Shown here in pieces: positions 7,153 to 14,081 of a DNA stretch of 64,000 nt. Both the position numbers and the translations under genes were made by a program. The notes under the pieces are model-generated. The model was given only the letters and a program-made list of their open reading frames with translations, did not search any database and was not told the DNA's origin. Origin of the DNA: Actinomycetota bacterium (GTDB lineage Bacteria; Actinomycetota; Nitriliruptoria; Nitriliruptorales; Nitriliruptoraceae); assembly GCA_019347575.1 (NCBI GenBank), contig JAHWKY010000012.1, positions 66,648-130,647 on the forward strand, given 5' to 3'. The number at the start of each line of letters is the position of its first letter. Position 1 is the stretch's first letter.

Positions 7153-8046
7153 TCATCCTCCGATGACCTGCAGGACCCCGCCGGTCGCGGTGGCGGCCAC
7201 GCCGGCGAGCAGCAGCATCACCGGCCCACGGCGCCACCCGTCCCGTAGCAGTGCGAGGCCGCCGAACAGGGCGGCCACGCCGGCGAGGTAGACCTCGTGC
7301 CAGGCGAGTGCGGCGAGGTCGAAACCGTGGATGATCGAGTAGCCGCTGCCGTCGGCTCCGGTCTCGATCCACTCGCCGGGGATGGCAGGATCGAACAGCG
7401 GGGCCCAGGGGTCGAGCACGCCCCACGACTGCAGCACGAACCCGGGCACCATCACCACGAGCACCAGCAACGTCGCCGCAACCGAGGGGACCCAGCGTGC
7501 CAGCGCGACGCCGACCGCACCCAGCGCCAGGATCGCCAGCGGCGCCTGGAGGAACTCGGGGAGAGTCGGCACGCGCGGTCGGACCCCGTCGGGGAACGCG
7601 ACCGGCAGCCCGTCCCACACCTGGTGGGTCAGGACCGACCCGAGCCACAGCAGAACCAGTATCCCCACCACCGCGGGGAGCGCGGCGAGATGGCCCATGG
7701 TCCGCCCCCCAGCCGGGATCGGTGTGGCCGCGAACAGCTCACCCGTGCCTGCCCGGCGGGTACGCAGCGCCCCGAGGTTGGCCGCCAGCAGGGTGGGGTA
7801 GGCGACCAGGATGGGGATCATCACCGTCAGGATGTAGTAGCGGTCGCCCGGCGACGGGGCGCCCGACTCGCCGCGACCGATGACGAACACGAACGCGGCC
7901 AGTGCCGTCCCGGCCAGCAGGAAGGGATGCCGGACCAGCCTCCAGGCCTCGACGCGGCCCAGCGCCAGCACCGTCCGGGTCACGGATGCGGTGGTTGTCG
8001 ATGGAACGGTCGCTGCGGGTACCGGGGGGGAGGTGATCGTGCTCAC
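7153..8046 (-). CDS. ABC-2 type permease (first subunit)
   Basis: 297 residues; GTG 8046 overlaps the ATPase stop by 4 bases (GTGA). The N-terminal cytoplasmic segment RTVLALGRVEAWRLVRHP precedes about six transmembrane spans. A large external loop, GVLDPWAPLFDPAIPGEW... (about residues 200-240), is retained. With the following permease and the preceding ATPase it should make one export complex in the cytoplasmic membrane. The longer open frame upstream of 8046 lies inside the ATPase gene and is a shadow. Confidence 0.8.
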   Translation of the reverse strand: MSTITSPPVPAATVPSTTTASVTRTVLALGRVEAWRLVRHPFLLAGTALAAFVFVIGRGESGAPSPGDRYYILTVMIPILVAYPTLLAANLGALRTRRAGTGELFAATPIPAGGRTMGHLAALPAVVGILVLLWLGSVLTHQVWDGLPVAFPDGVRPRVPTLPEFLQAPLAILALGAVGVALARWVPSVAATLLVLVVMVPGFVLQSWGVLDPWAPLFDPAIPGEWIETGADGSGYSIIHGFDLAALAWHEVYLAGVAALFGGLALLRDGWRRGPVMLLLAGVAATATGGVLQVIGG

Positions 8047-8909
8047 GCTGCCCGCTCCTCGATCGCCTGCTCGCCGACCAGCAGCAGGTAGCCGTCCTCG
8101 ACCGTGGGATCGGCCTGTCGTGCGCCCTCGGGTGCGCCGCCGAGGTGGCGGAAGCGCCCGTCGCTCATCCGCCACACCAGCTGCGCGGCGGGACTGCGCG
8201 CGTCCGCGAGCCACACCTGCCCTCGGGCGACGTCGGCGAGCTCGCCAGGTGTGCCGTCGAACCGCACCTGCCCCGCGTGGAGCACCACGACCCGCTGGCA
8301 GACCGCCGAGACATCCTCGGTCATGTGCGTCGACAGCAGCACCGTGTGCTGCTCGGCGATGCGCGAGATCAGATCGCGGAACCGCAGCCGCTGCTCGGGG
8401 TCGAGGCCGGTGGTGGGCTCGTCGAGGATGATCAGCTCGGGGTCGCCGAGCAGCGCCTGCGCGAGCGCCACCCGGCGCCGCATCCCTCCCGAGAGCTTGC
8501 GGATCCTCTTGCCTGCCACGTCGCGGAGATCGACCGCGTCGATGACGCGCTGCACCTCCTCGTGGCGGGCCTTGCGGTCGGTCATCTCCTTGAGGATGGC
8601 GACGTAGTCGATGAACGCGAAGGCGGTGAAGTTGCGGTAGAAGCCGGGTTCCTGGGGGACGTAGCCGAGGCGGCGGCGGATCTCGACGCGGTCGTCGGGC
8701 TGGGACGGGTCCCGCCCGAGCAGCCGCAGCGAACCGCGGTCGGGCGCCAGGACGGTCGCCAGCATCCGCAGGAGCGTCGTCTTGCCCGCGCCGTTGGGCC
8801 CCAGAAGGCCCGTGATCCCGGGGCCGGCGTCGAAGGTCACGCCCGATAACGCCTGCGTCCGCCCGAAGCGGTGCTCGACGCCGACGATCTCCACGGTGGG
8901 TGTGTTCAC
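8043..8909 (-). CDS. ABC transporter ATP-binding protein
   Basis: 288 residues from GTG 8909. Walker A GPNGAGKTT (37-45), Q-loop at Q86, signature LSGGM (139-143) and Walker B LIILDEP (159-165), followed by the H-loop LLSTHMTED. The architecture is that of DRA/CcmA-like ATPases that power ABC-2 exporters. About 60 residues follow the core (AQLVWRMSDGRFRHLGG...), a length common in antibiotic-export ATPases. It overlaps its neighbours by 4 bases at both ends, so expression should be tightly coupled. Confidence 0.92.
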   Translation of the reverse strand: MNTPTVEIVGVEHRFGRTQALSGVTFDAGPGITGLLGPNGAGKTTLLRMLATVLAPDRGSLRLLGRDPSQPDDRVEIRRRLGYVPQEPGFYRNFTAFAFIDYVAILKEMTDRKARHEEVQRVIDAVDLRDVAGKRIRKLSGGMRRRVALAQALLGDPELIILDEPTTGLDPEQRLRFRDLISRIAEQHTVLLSTHMTEDVSAVCQRVVVLHAGQVRFDGTPGELADVARGQVWLADARSPAAQLVWRMSDGRFRHLGGAPEGARQADPTVEDGYLLLVGEQAIEERAA

Positions 8910-9730
8910 AGGTGCCTCCCGGTGTCGAAGGTACGCCGCCGCACGAGCAACACGGTGCCCGCGACGACGGTCATAATCAGGAACGCGTACTGCCCCTCGG
9001 CGTCGAACGCCGCCAGCCGCGTCGCGGCCAGGCGCTCGAGTGTCAGCACGACCGTGACCCAGACCAGCGCCACCGCGACGGCGGCACGCAGCGGGTCGAC
9101 CAAGGTCGCGACCGCCACGGTGATCGAGGTCAGGCCCAGAGCGGGCAGCAGCCACGCGACCGCGGTCGAGTCGAGCTGCGGCAACGCCATCGCCGCGAGT
9201 CCGGCGAGTGCCAGGCTCGAGGTGAGCACGGCGAGGGCTCGGAGCAGCAGTAGACGGGTGCCGCGCAGCGGCGCGGCCACCCCGATCTCGTAGGTGGGGT
9301 CGACCCCGGGACCGTAGGCGGCGGCGACGCCGGCGACCGGCACGAGCGGCGCCAGCAACAGGAAGGGCAGCGAAGCGGAGGTGGCCGGGCGTGCGTGGGC
9401 CGTGAGCACGGCGAAGCCCAACGCCACCGCGACGCCCAAGAGCCACGACAGGTGCAGCGACGGCGTGGCCGCCAGCAGACGCGCGACGTGGTCGCGGACA
9501 CCCACAGCGAGCAGGAACCGCTCGACCGGGCTCGGTACGGGAGCGTCGAGTCCGGCCTCGATGCGGTGCCACATCCGCTCGAGCCGCTGGTCGGCCGGGC
9601 GGAGACCAGCGAGATCGGCGCGGCAGTCGGCGCAGGCGAGCACGTGCGCCTCGACCGAATAGGCCGTGGTGTCGTCCGCCTCCTCACGCGCGTAGCGAGC
9701 GAGCGACTCCTGGTCCGCGTGCCAGATCAT
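8906..9730 (-). CDS. Zinc-finger anti-sigma factor fused to a membrane domain
   Basis: 274 residues. H29-x3-C33-x2-C36 (EAHVLACADC) is the zf-HC2 anti-sigma signature, preceded by a helix able to wrap a sigma factor. From about residue 85 there are six hydrophobic spans (LSWLLGVAVALGFAVL, FLLLAPLVPVAGVAAAY and others), more than the single helix of ordinary anti-sigma factors, making it look like a sensor or permease-like fusion. ATG 9730 overlaps the sigma stop and the gene's own end overlaps the ATPase start, each by 4 bases. Inferred role: holds the ECF sigma factor at the membrane and couples it to the exporter. Confidence 0.8.
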   Translation of the reverse strand: MIWHADQESLARYAREEADDTTAYSVEAHVLACADCRADLAGLRPADQRLERMWHRIEAGLDAPVPSPVERFLLAVGVRDHVARLLAATPSLHLSWLLGVAVALGFAVLTAHARPATSASLPFLLLAPLVPVAGVAAAYGPGVDPTYEIGVAAPLRGTRLLLLRALAVLTSSLALAGLAAMALPQLDSTAVAWLLPALGLTSITVAVATLVDPLRAAVAVALVWVTVVLTLERLAATRLAAFDAEGQYAFLIMTVVAGTVLLVRRRTFDTGRHL

Positions 9731-10296
9731 GACAGCGCCTCTCTGAGCTGTGCGCGGGCGCGCATCGCCCGCGTCTTGACCGTGCCGACGGGGATCCCGA
9801 GCAACGTCGATGCCTCCCGGGTCGTCAGCCCGTCGAGGACGGTCGCCTCGAGCACGGCCCGCAGTTCGGGCGACAGGCGCGCCAGCGCCCCAGCGAAGTC
9901 CCCGTGCTCTAGCCCCGACAGCGCCGCGTCCTCGACCGGCCGTCCGAGGTCGCGGGTCTCCGGGACCCTCAGCCGCTCGCGCACCTCCTGGCGCCGCAGG
10001 AGGTCGATGAGCCGGCGGATCGCGATCCCCCAGATCCACGCGGCGACGTCGCCGCGTCCACGGTACGAGTCGGGTCGGCGCCACACCGCGAGGAAGGTGT
10101 CCTGCACCGCTTCCTCCACGAGACCGGGATCGCCGCAGCGCCGCGACAGCCGCATGAGCAGCCACGGTGTGTGGTGCTCGTACAGCTCCCGCAGGGCCTC
10201 GCGGTCCCCGTCGGCCACCGCGTCGAGCAGTGCCCGGTCGTCTCGCCGCTCCAACGTGCGTGCTCCGTTCAGGTAGGTCCATGTTCCCTGTCGCAT
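9727..10296 (-). CDS. ECF RNA polymerase sigma factor
   Basis: 189 residues. Region 2 reads ALRELYEHHTPWLLMRLSRR... through VQDTFLAVWRRPDSYRGRG and AAWIWGIAIRRLIDLLRR (about residues 33-100). Region 4 is LSPELRAVLEATVLDGLTTREASTLLGIPVGTVKTRAMRAR (about residues 140-180), the canonical helix-turn-helix. ATG 10296 is used, but GTG 10317 would add seven residues and neither has a clear ribosome site. First gene of the operon; its 3' end overlaps the anti-sigma gene (ATGA). It faces the SOD-like gene across about 106 bp, which probably holds its own promoter and a candidate target. Confidence 0.9.
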   Translation of the reverse strand: MRQGTWTYLNGARTLERRDDRALLDAVADGDREALRELYEHHTPWLLMRLSRRCGDPGLVEEAVQDTFLAVWRRPDSYRGRGDVAAWIWGIAIRRLIDLLRRQEVRERLRVPETRDLGRPVEDAALSGLEHGDFAGALARLSPELRAVLEATVLDGLTTREASTLLGIPVGTVKTRAMRARAQLREALS

Positions 10297-10402
10297 CCCG
10301 ACGCGTCGACGGTTCACGTGCTCGCCCGAGAACCGGCGACGGCCCATGGCGCGACAGGGCCAGAGCCAGGACAGCCTGGCACGACCTGATGAAGGGGAAC
10401 CT

Positions 10403-10903
10403 ATGGGGACCAACCGGACCGCACGTCCCGCAGCGACACTCCTCGCCGTGGTGGGGATCAGCGCACTGCTCGCGGCACCTGCCGCGTCACACGGCCACAG
10501 CGAGGTGACGCGTGGGACGTTCACACCCACCGCAGCGGGGATCGCGGCCGGCTTCGACGATCTCGCCGGACGCGTCCAGATGGAACGCACCGCTGACGAC
10601 ACGACCCGGGTGCACGTCCACGTCACCGGGCTGGAAGCTGGCGTCACCTACCCGTCCCACGTGCACGACGCGCCGTGCGACACGGGCGGTGGCGGGCACT
10701 ACAAGCACGACCCGTCCGGGCCGACCACGCCGCCCAACGAGCTGTGGCCCGACTCGCCGCAGGCCGGCGTCGGCATCACCGCCAACGCGGCCGGGGTGGG
10801 CAACGCCAACGCGTCGGCGCCGTGGCGAGCACGCCCCGAGGCCCAGTCGGTCGTGATCCACGCCGGCGGCGGGACGCGGATCGCCTGCGCCGACCTCACC
10901 TGA
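10403..10903 (+). CDS. Secreted Cu/Zn superoxide dismutase-like protein
   Basis: 166 residues with a signal peptide (about 1-29, ending PAASHG). The Cu/Zn-SOD fold is indicated by HVHVTGLEAG, then SHVHDAPC (H86 and H88 as copper ligands, C92), GGGHYKHDP (H99, H102), and a C-terminal VVIHAGGGTRIACADL that supplies the last His and the disulfide Cys. Function: dismutation of superoxide, or metal binding, outside the membrane. ATG 10403 has GAAGGGGA just upstream. It diverges from the ECF sigma operon, so it is a plausible regulon member. Confidence 0.75.
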   Translation: MGTNRTARPAATLLAVVGISALLAAPAASHGHSEVTRGTFTPTAAGIAAGFDDLAGRVQMERTADDTTRVHVHVTGLEAGVTYPSHVHDAPCDTGGGGHYKHDPSGPTTPPNELWPDSPQAGVGITANAAGVGNANASAPWRARPEAQSVVIHAGGGTRIACADLT

Positions 10904-11027
10904 CACTGACCCGCAGAGGCTGGCGTCGCCCTCGGCTCGCCGTGGGCTGATCCGCGCTCGCGGAGATGTCGCACCTGGGTGGTCCACTCGCGTGTCCGAT
11001 CGAGGGCGGCGAGCGAGGGAGGACCGC

Positions 11028-11672
11028 GTGGAGCTATCGGCGACGAGGGACGCCGCGATCCGGGAGTGGGCACGCCATCTCGTGCCCGAGGCGTTCGCGG
11101 TACCCACCAGGGCGCACCGGGTCGAGCTGGCTCGTGCCTCCGACCGCACCAGCGACTTCGACGCCTGGATCGCGGAGCAGCGCCGGTTCGCCCGCACGGT
11201 CGAGTACCAGTTCGGTCGCGACGCGCCGCCGCATGGGGATCACCCGCTGGGCGTAGCCATCGTCGAGCACGGCGACGAGCGCTGGCGCTGGGACGCCGAC
11301 TGCGAGGAGCCCCGGTGCCTCGCCGCCAAGGTTCGGGAGGACGTGGCGACCTTCCGCGAGCTGTGGCTGTTCCTCACGCTCACCCCCGGACCGCGCTACG
11401 CGTGGCTGCCGCCTCCCGATGACGAGGACGGGTTCGAAGAGCTCCAGCTCGTCGAACCGCGCTGGAAGATGCTGTGGTACGCCGAGGCCCGGGGCCAGGG
11501 CACCGCCCGGATCGTGACCGGCATCGACCACATGGACATGTGGGAGCGCGTGGACACCGTCCCGCTGCCGCCCCGCACCCCGTTCGAGCGGGCCGCCGGC
11601 GACATCCTGCGGGGCCACCCGGACCGGCGCCGGCACCCGATCCGCCGCGGCCGACACCAACGTGAAGCGTGA
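11028..11672 (+). CDS. Hypothetical protein
   Basis: 214 residues from GTG 11028, chosen because GAGGGAGGA lies 4 bases upstream; the GTG 36 bases earlier lacks a site. Soluble and rich in Trp and charged residues (DAWIAEQRRFARTVEYQF, WRWDADCEEPRC, PRWKMLWYAEARGQGTARI), with an Arg-rich C-terminus (HPDRRRHPIRRGRHQREA) that could be disordered or bind nucleic acid. No domain is recognised. It lies alone between the SOD-like gene and the MNT-HEPN module. Confidence 0.65.
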   Translation: MELSATRDAAIREWARHLVPEAFAVPTRAHRVELARASDRTSDFDAWIAEQRRFARTVEYQFGRDAPPHGDHPLGVAIVEHGDERWRWDADCEEPRCLAAKVREDVATFRELWLFLTLTPGPRYAWLPPPDDEDGFEELQLVEPRWKMLWYAEARGQGTARIVTGIDHMDMWERVDTVPLPPRTPFERAAGDILRGHPDRRRHPIRRGRHQREA

Positions 11673-11741
11673 CGATCAGGCGTCGACCTCGATCGGCGCC
11701 TGCGGGCGTCCGCGGACCGAGGCAGGCCGTAAGGTGTGCTC

Positions 11742-12047
11742 GTGGCGACGCTGACCGAGCGACTGCGTGAGGCTGCGGCGAGGGTCCTCGCCGACGGCGA
11801 GGTCGCCTTCGCCTACCTGTTCGGCTCGCACGCAGCCGGCACCGCCACGGAACGCAGCGACATCGACATCGCGGTCCACCTGCGCGCATCCGTCGAGCTG
11901 TCGGATGACGAGGTGCTCCAGCTGCGCCTGCGGCTGGCCGACGAGCTGGAGCGCGCTGCCGGCGTGGGACCCATCGAGGTCGTCGTCCTCGACACCGCCC
12001 CGCTCACCCTCCGTGGACGGGTGCAGGAGAACCACACGCTGCCGTGA
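11742..12047 (+). CDS. mntA: MNT-type nucleotidyltransferase antitoxin
   Basis: 101 residues from GTG 11742 (GTG 11736 would add two residues). The core GS-x10-D-x-D motif is complete: FGSHAAGTATERSDIDIAV, with G28-S29 and catalytic D40 and D42. A third acid sits in PIEVVVLD. Characterised relatives add AMP to a tyrosine of the HEPN partner and so switch off its RNase activity. The stop overlaps the HEPN gene by 4 bases. Unlike some antitoxin-only MNT proteins, all catalytic residues remain, so polyadenylylation is expected. Confidence 0.88.
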   Translation: MATLTERLREAAARVLADGEVAFAYLFGSHAAGTATERSDIDIAVHLRASVELSDDEVLQLRLRLADELERAAGVGPIEVVVLDTAPLTLRGRVQENHTLP

Positions 12048-12367
12048 CCGATGACCCGAACGCGCTACCGGCGGCCAAGTACCGCCTGATCGTCGCCATC
12101 GAGGCGGCCACCGACGCAGCCGAGCATGTGATCGCGTCCGAGGAGTTGCGCCCCGCCACCAGCTTCGCCGATAGCTTCCGCTCGCTCGAGGAAGGTGGCT
12201 GGCTCGGATCGGATCTCGCTGCACATCTCAGCGACACCGCCCGGTTCCGCAACCTGCTCGTCCACCAGTACGCCGACATCGACGACGGTCGGGTGCTGAG
12301 CATCATCCGCGATCGCCTCGCGGACCTCGAGACCTTCGCCGAGGAGCTCGCCGCACGCCTGTCTTGA
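12044..12367 (+). CDS. hepT: HEPN toxin (HepT/DUF86)
   Basis: 107 residues, all-helical HEPN fold. The RNase motif R-x4-H is present as RNLLVHQY (R69, H74), with the following Tyr76 being the residue that MNT partners AMPylate in the studied HepT/MntA systems. GTG 12044 overlaps the mntA stop. The pair forms a type VII toxin-antitoxin module: HepT cleaves RNA and MntA modifies it. No dyad was noticed upstream of mntA. Confidence 0.88.
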   Translation: MTDDPNALPAAKYRLIVAIEAATDAAEHVIASEELRPATSFADSFRSLEEGGWLGSDLAAHLSDTARFRNLLVHQYADIDDGRVLSIIRDRLADLETFAEELAARLS

Positions 12368-12403
12368 CCGCTCGACCACGGGGCGCGGCGCGGCGCCCCG
12401 CCC

Positions 12404-12748
12404 TCACTCGGCTCCGGCGAACCGCGACACGAGGCGCCGCAGTCGCCTCGCGGTGGTGTCATCGTCACGCCCCGATCGGGCCACCATGAGCAGCCCGCCG
12501 TTCATCACGACGCGCGCGCCAGAGGTGTCGAGTCGGCTCGCCGCCTGCGAGCGGAGCTCGGGGTCGCGGACGAACCAGACGGTCACGGCGAGACCGTGCT
12601 CCTCGTCGCGGTAGCCGACGGCCCACTCGGCCGTCCCCGGTCCCGGGTAGCCCTCCGGCTCGGCTTCATCGAGCCCGGGCTCGCCGTGGACGTCGAGGAG
12701 CAGCTCGACCCTGCGCCGCTCGCTGGCGTCGTCCCCGTCCGGTGTCAC
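12404..12748 (-). CDS. Small hypothetical protein coupled to the metallopeptidase gene
   Basis: 114 residues. GTG 12748 overlaps the stop of the upstream gene by 4 bases (GTGA), deciding the start. The protein is soluble, with alternating strands (RRVELLLDVHGEPG, AEWAVGYRDEEHGLAVTVWF, GARVVMNGGLLMVARSG) and a helical, Arg-rich C-terminus. No family is recognised. Coupling to a peptidase with an eCIS-like leader makes an immunity or chaperone role possible, but this is context only. Confidence 0.65.
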   Translation of the reverse strand: MTPDGDDASERRRVELLLDVHGEPGLDEAEPEGYPGPGTAEWAVGYRDEEHGLAVTVWFVRDPELRSQAASRLDTSGARVVMNGGLLMVARSGRDDDTTARRLRRLVSRFAGAE

Positions 12749-13869
12749 TCGCACCACGCCGCCGCCTTGTCGAACTCCTTCGCCCGACACCACCCCACGA
12801 AGTTCGTCCACGCCTTCTTGGCGTCGGCCTCGCCCTTGGCCTTCTGGAACTGCACGAGAGCCTTCTCGAGCGCCCCGGTCTTGCCATCGAAGAACGCGTT
12901 CGCGACGACCTGCTCGCCGACCGCGTCGACGAGCGCCTGCCCGGCCACGAGGTTGTCCTCGTAGTTGGCGCGCACGATGCCCATGGGTCCAGTGACCTTG
13001 CGCGTGAAGTACTCGGTGATGGCCTCGTTGACCTCGTTGCCGTACCTGTTGAGCATCGCGTTGTTCTGGTACAGGTGGACGCCCTCGTGTACCGACGTGC
13101 CGGGGTTGCCCTTGTCCTTGTTCAGCACGATCAGGTTCTTCGGGGGACTCGTCGTCGTGAACGCGTTGGTCAAGGGTTCCTCGTCGGTCGGTCCGCCGCG
13201 GGGCAGTTCGTCGGGGAACTCGTGGTAGTAGGCATCCAGCCAGTCCTGCCCCTCCAGGATCATCACCTTGCCGCGGGCGGTCCGTCCCGACTTGACGGCC
13301 TTGCCCACGTAGTCCTTGAGCTCCTTGCGGACGGTCGCGTCGGTGGCCTTGGCGGTCGCGTGCGCGACCGTGCCGCCCTGCGCCTGCGCCTCGAGGTCGG
13401 CCATCACGGTCATCCAGCCCGGGACCCCGATCGCGGTCTTGATCCGACCCATCAGCGCGGAGTCAGCCGCGATCTTGGTCCGCTGCGGGTAGAGGGCCGG
13501 CAGGTACGCCTTCTGAAGTGCCTTCAGCGTCGGCTTCTTGCCACCGAGCACGTCCTCGATGCGCTTCTTGACCGCGGCGACCGTGTCGTCCGCCGTCGTG
13601 GTCGGGGCGCTGGTGGTGGTCGCGGTGTCGTCGCGCTGCACCGTCGTCCGCGCGTCCGCTGGATGCTGGAGCAGCGCGGTCATCGCGCGGTTGCCCACCA
13701 GCCTCTGGACGCCGAGCACCGCTTGCAGGTCGAGAGCGGCGCCCCCGATCCCGTTCCTCAGGGCTGCCACGGCGGGAACGAGGTGCTCGCGAAGAGCGGG
13801 ACCTGCCCCGGTCTTGCGTGTCGTGCTGGCCCTGGCCGGTGTCCGGCTGCGCATGTGGCTACCCGGCAT
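12745..13869 (-). CDS. Putative zinc metallopeptidase with an eCIS-cargo-like N-terminal leader
   Basis: 374 residues from ATG 13869. A basic, flexible N-terminus (MRSRTPARASTTRKTG) is followed by VQRLVGNRAMTALLQ (residues 54-68), the L-Q-x2-x-G-N-R/A-A-V/M-x2-L-L element found near the start of many proteins linked to extracellular contractile injection systems. A Thr-rich linker (residues 75-95) leads to a helical domain. The candidate active site is HEGVH (261-265), with NEAITEYF (281-288) offering the third ligand or gluzincin Glu. There is no secretion signal. No eCIS sheath, tube or baseplate gene is in this window. Confidence 0.65.
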   Translation of the reverse strand: MPGSHMRSRTPARASTTRKTGAGPALREHLVPAVAALRNGIGGAALDLQAVLGVQRLVGNRAMTALLQHPADARTTVQRDDTATTTSAPTTTADDTVAAVKKRIEDVLGGKKPTLKALQKAYLPALYPQRTKIAADSALMGRIKTAIGVPGWMTVMADLEAQAQGGTVAHATAKATDATVRKELKDYVGKAVKSGRTARGKVMILEGQDWLDAYYHEFPDELPRGGPTDEEPLTNAFTTTSPPKNLIVLNKDKGNPGTSVHEGVHLYQNNAMLNRYGNEVNEAITEYFTRKVTGPMGIVRANYEDNLVAGQALVDAVGEQVVANAFFDGKTGALEKALVQFQKAKGEADAKKAWTNFVGWCRAKEFDKAAAWCE

Positions 13870-13989
13870 GACCCGTCCCCGATGGAACCGAGCCCTGCCC
13901 GGCGCAGGAGCCCGTCGGCAGCATCCCGCTCCCCGCATCGAGCGTCAAGACCAACGTCGTACCGTCGACGCCCGGAGCGCTCCACGCAC

Positions 13990-14046
13990 GGGGGAGTTGG
14001 TCGAGGCGCGTGCCTCGCGATCGGCGCGCGTCGTCTCGTACCTGCG
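13990..14046 (-). pseudogene. Remnant of an acyl-ACP desaturase 3' end
   Basis: Read on the minus strand it gives RRYETTRADREARASTN, nearly the same as the C-terminal RKYEAKRAEREARAATN of the desaturase at 17301-18221, with strong nucleotide similarity over about 50 bases. The remnant has no stop at the matching place. Nothing else coding is seen in the 13870-14081 gap. Confidence 0.45.
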
Positions 14047-14081
14047 ATCCTGTCCGAGCTCGGGTCGGCGTCACCCAGCGA

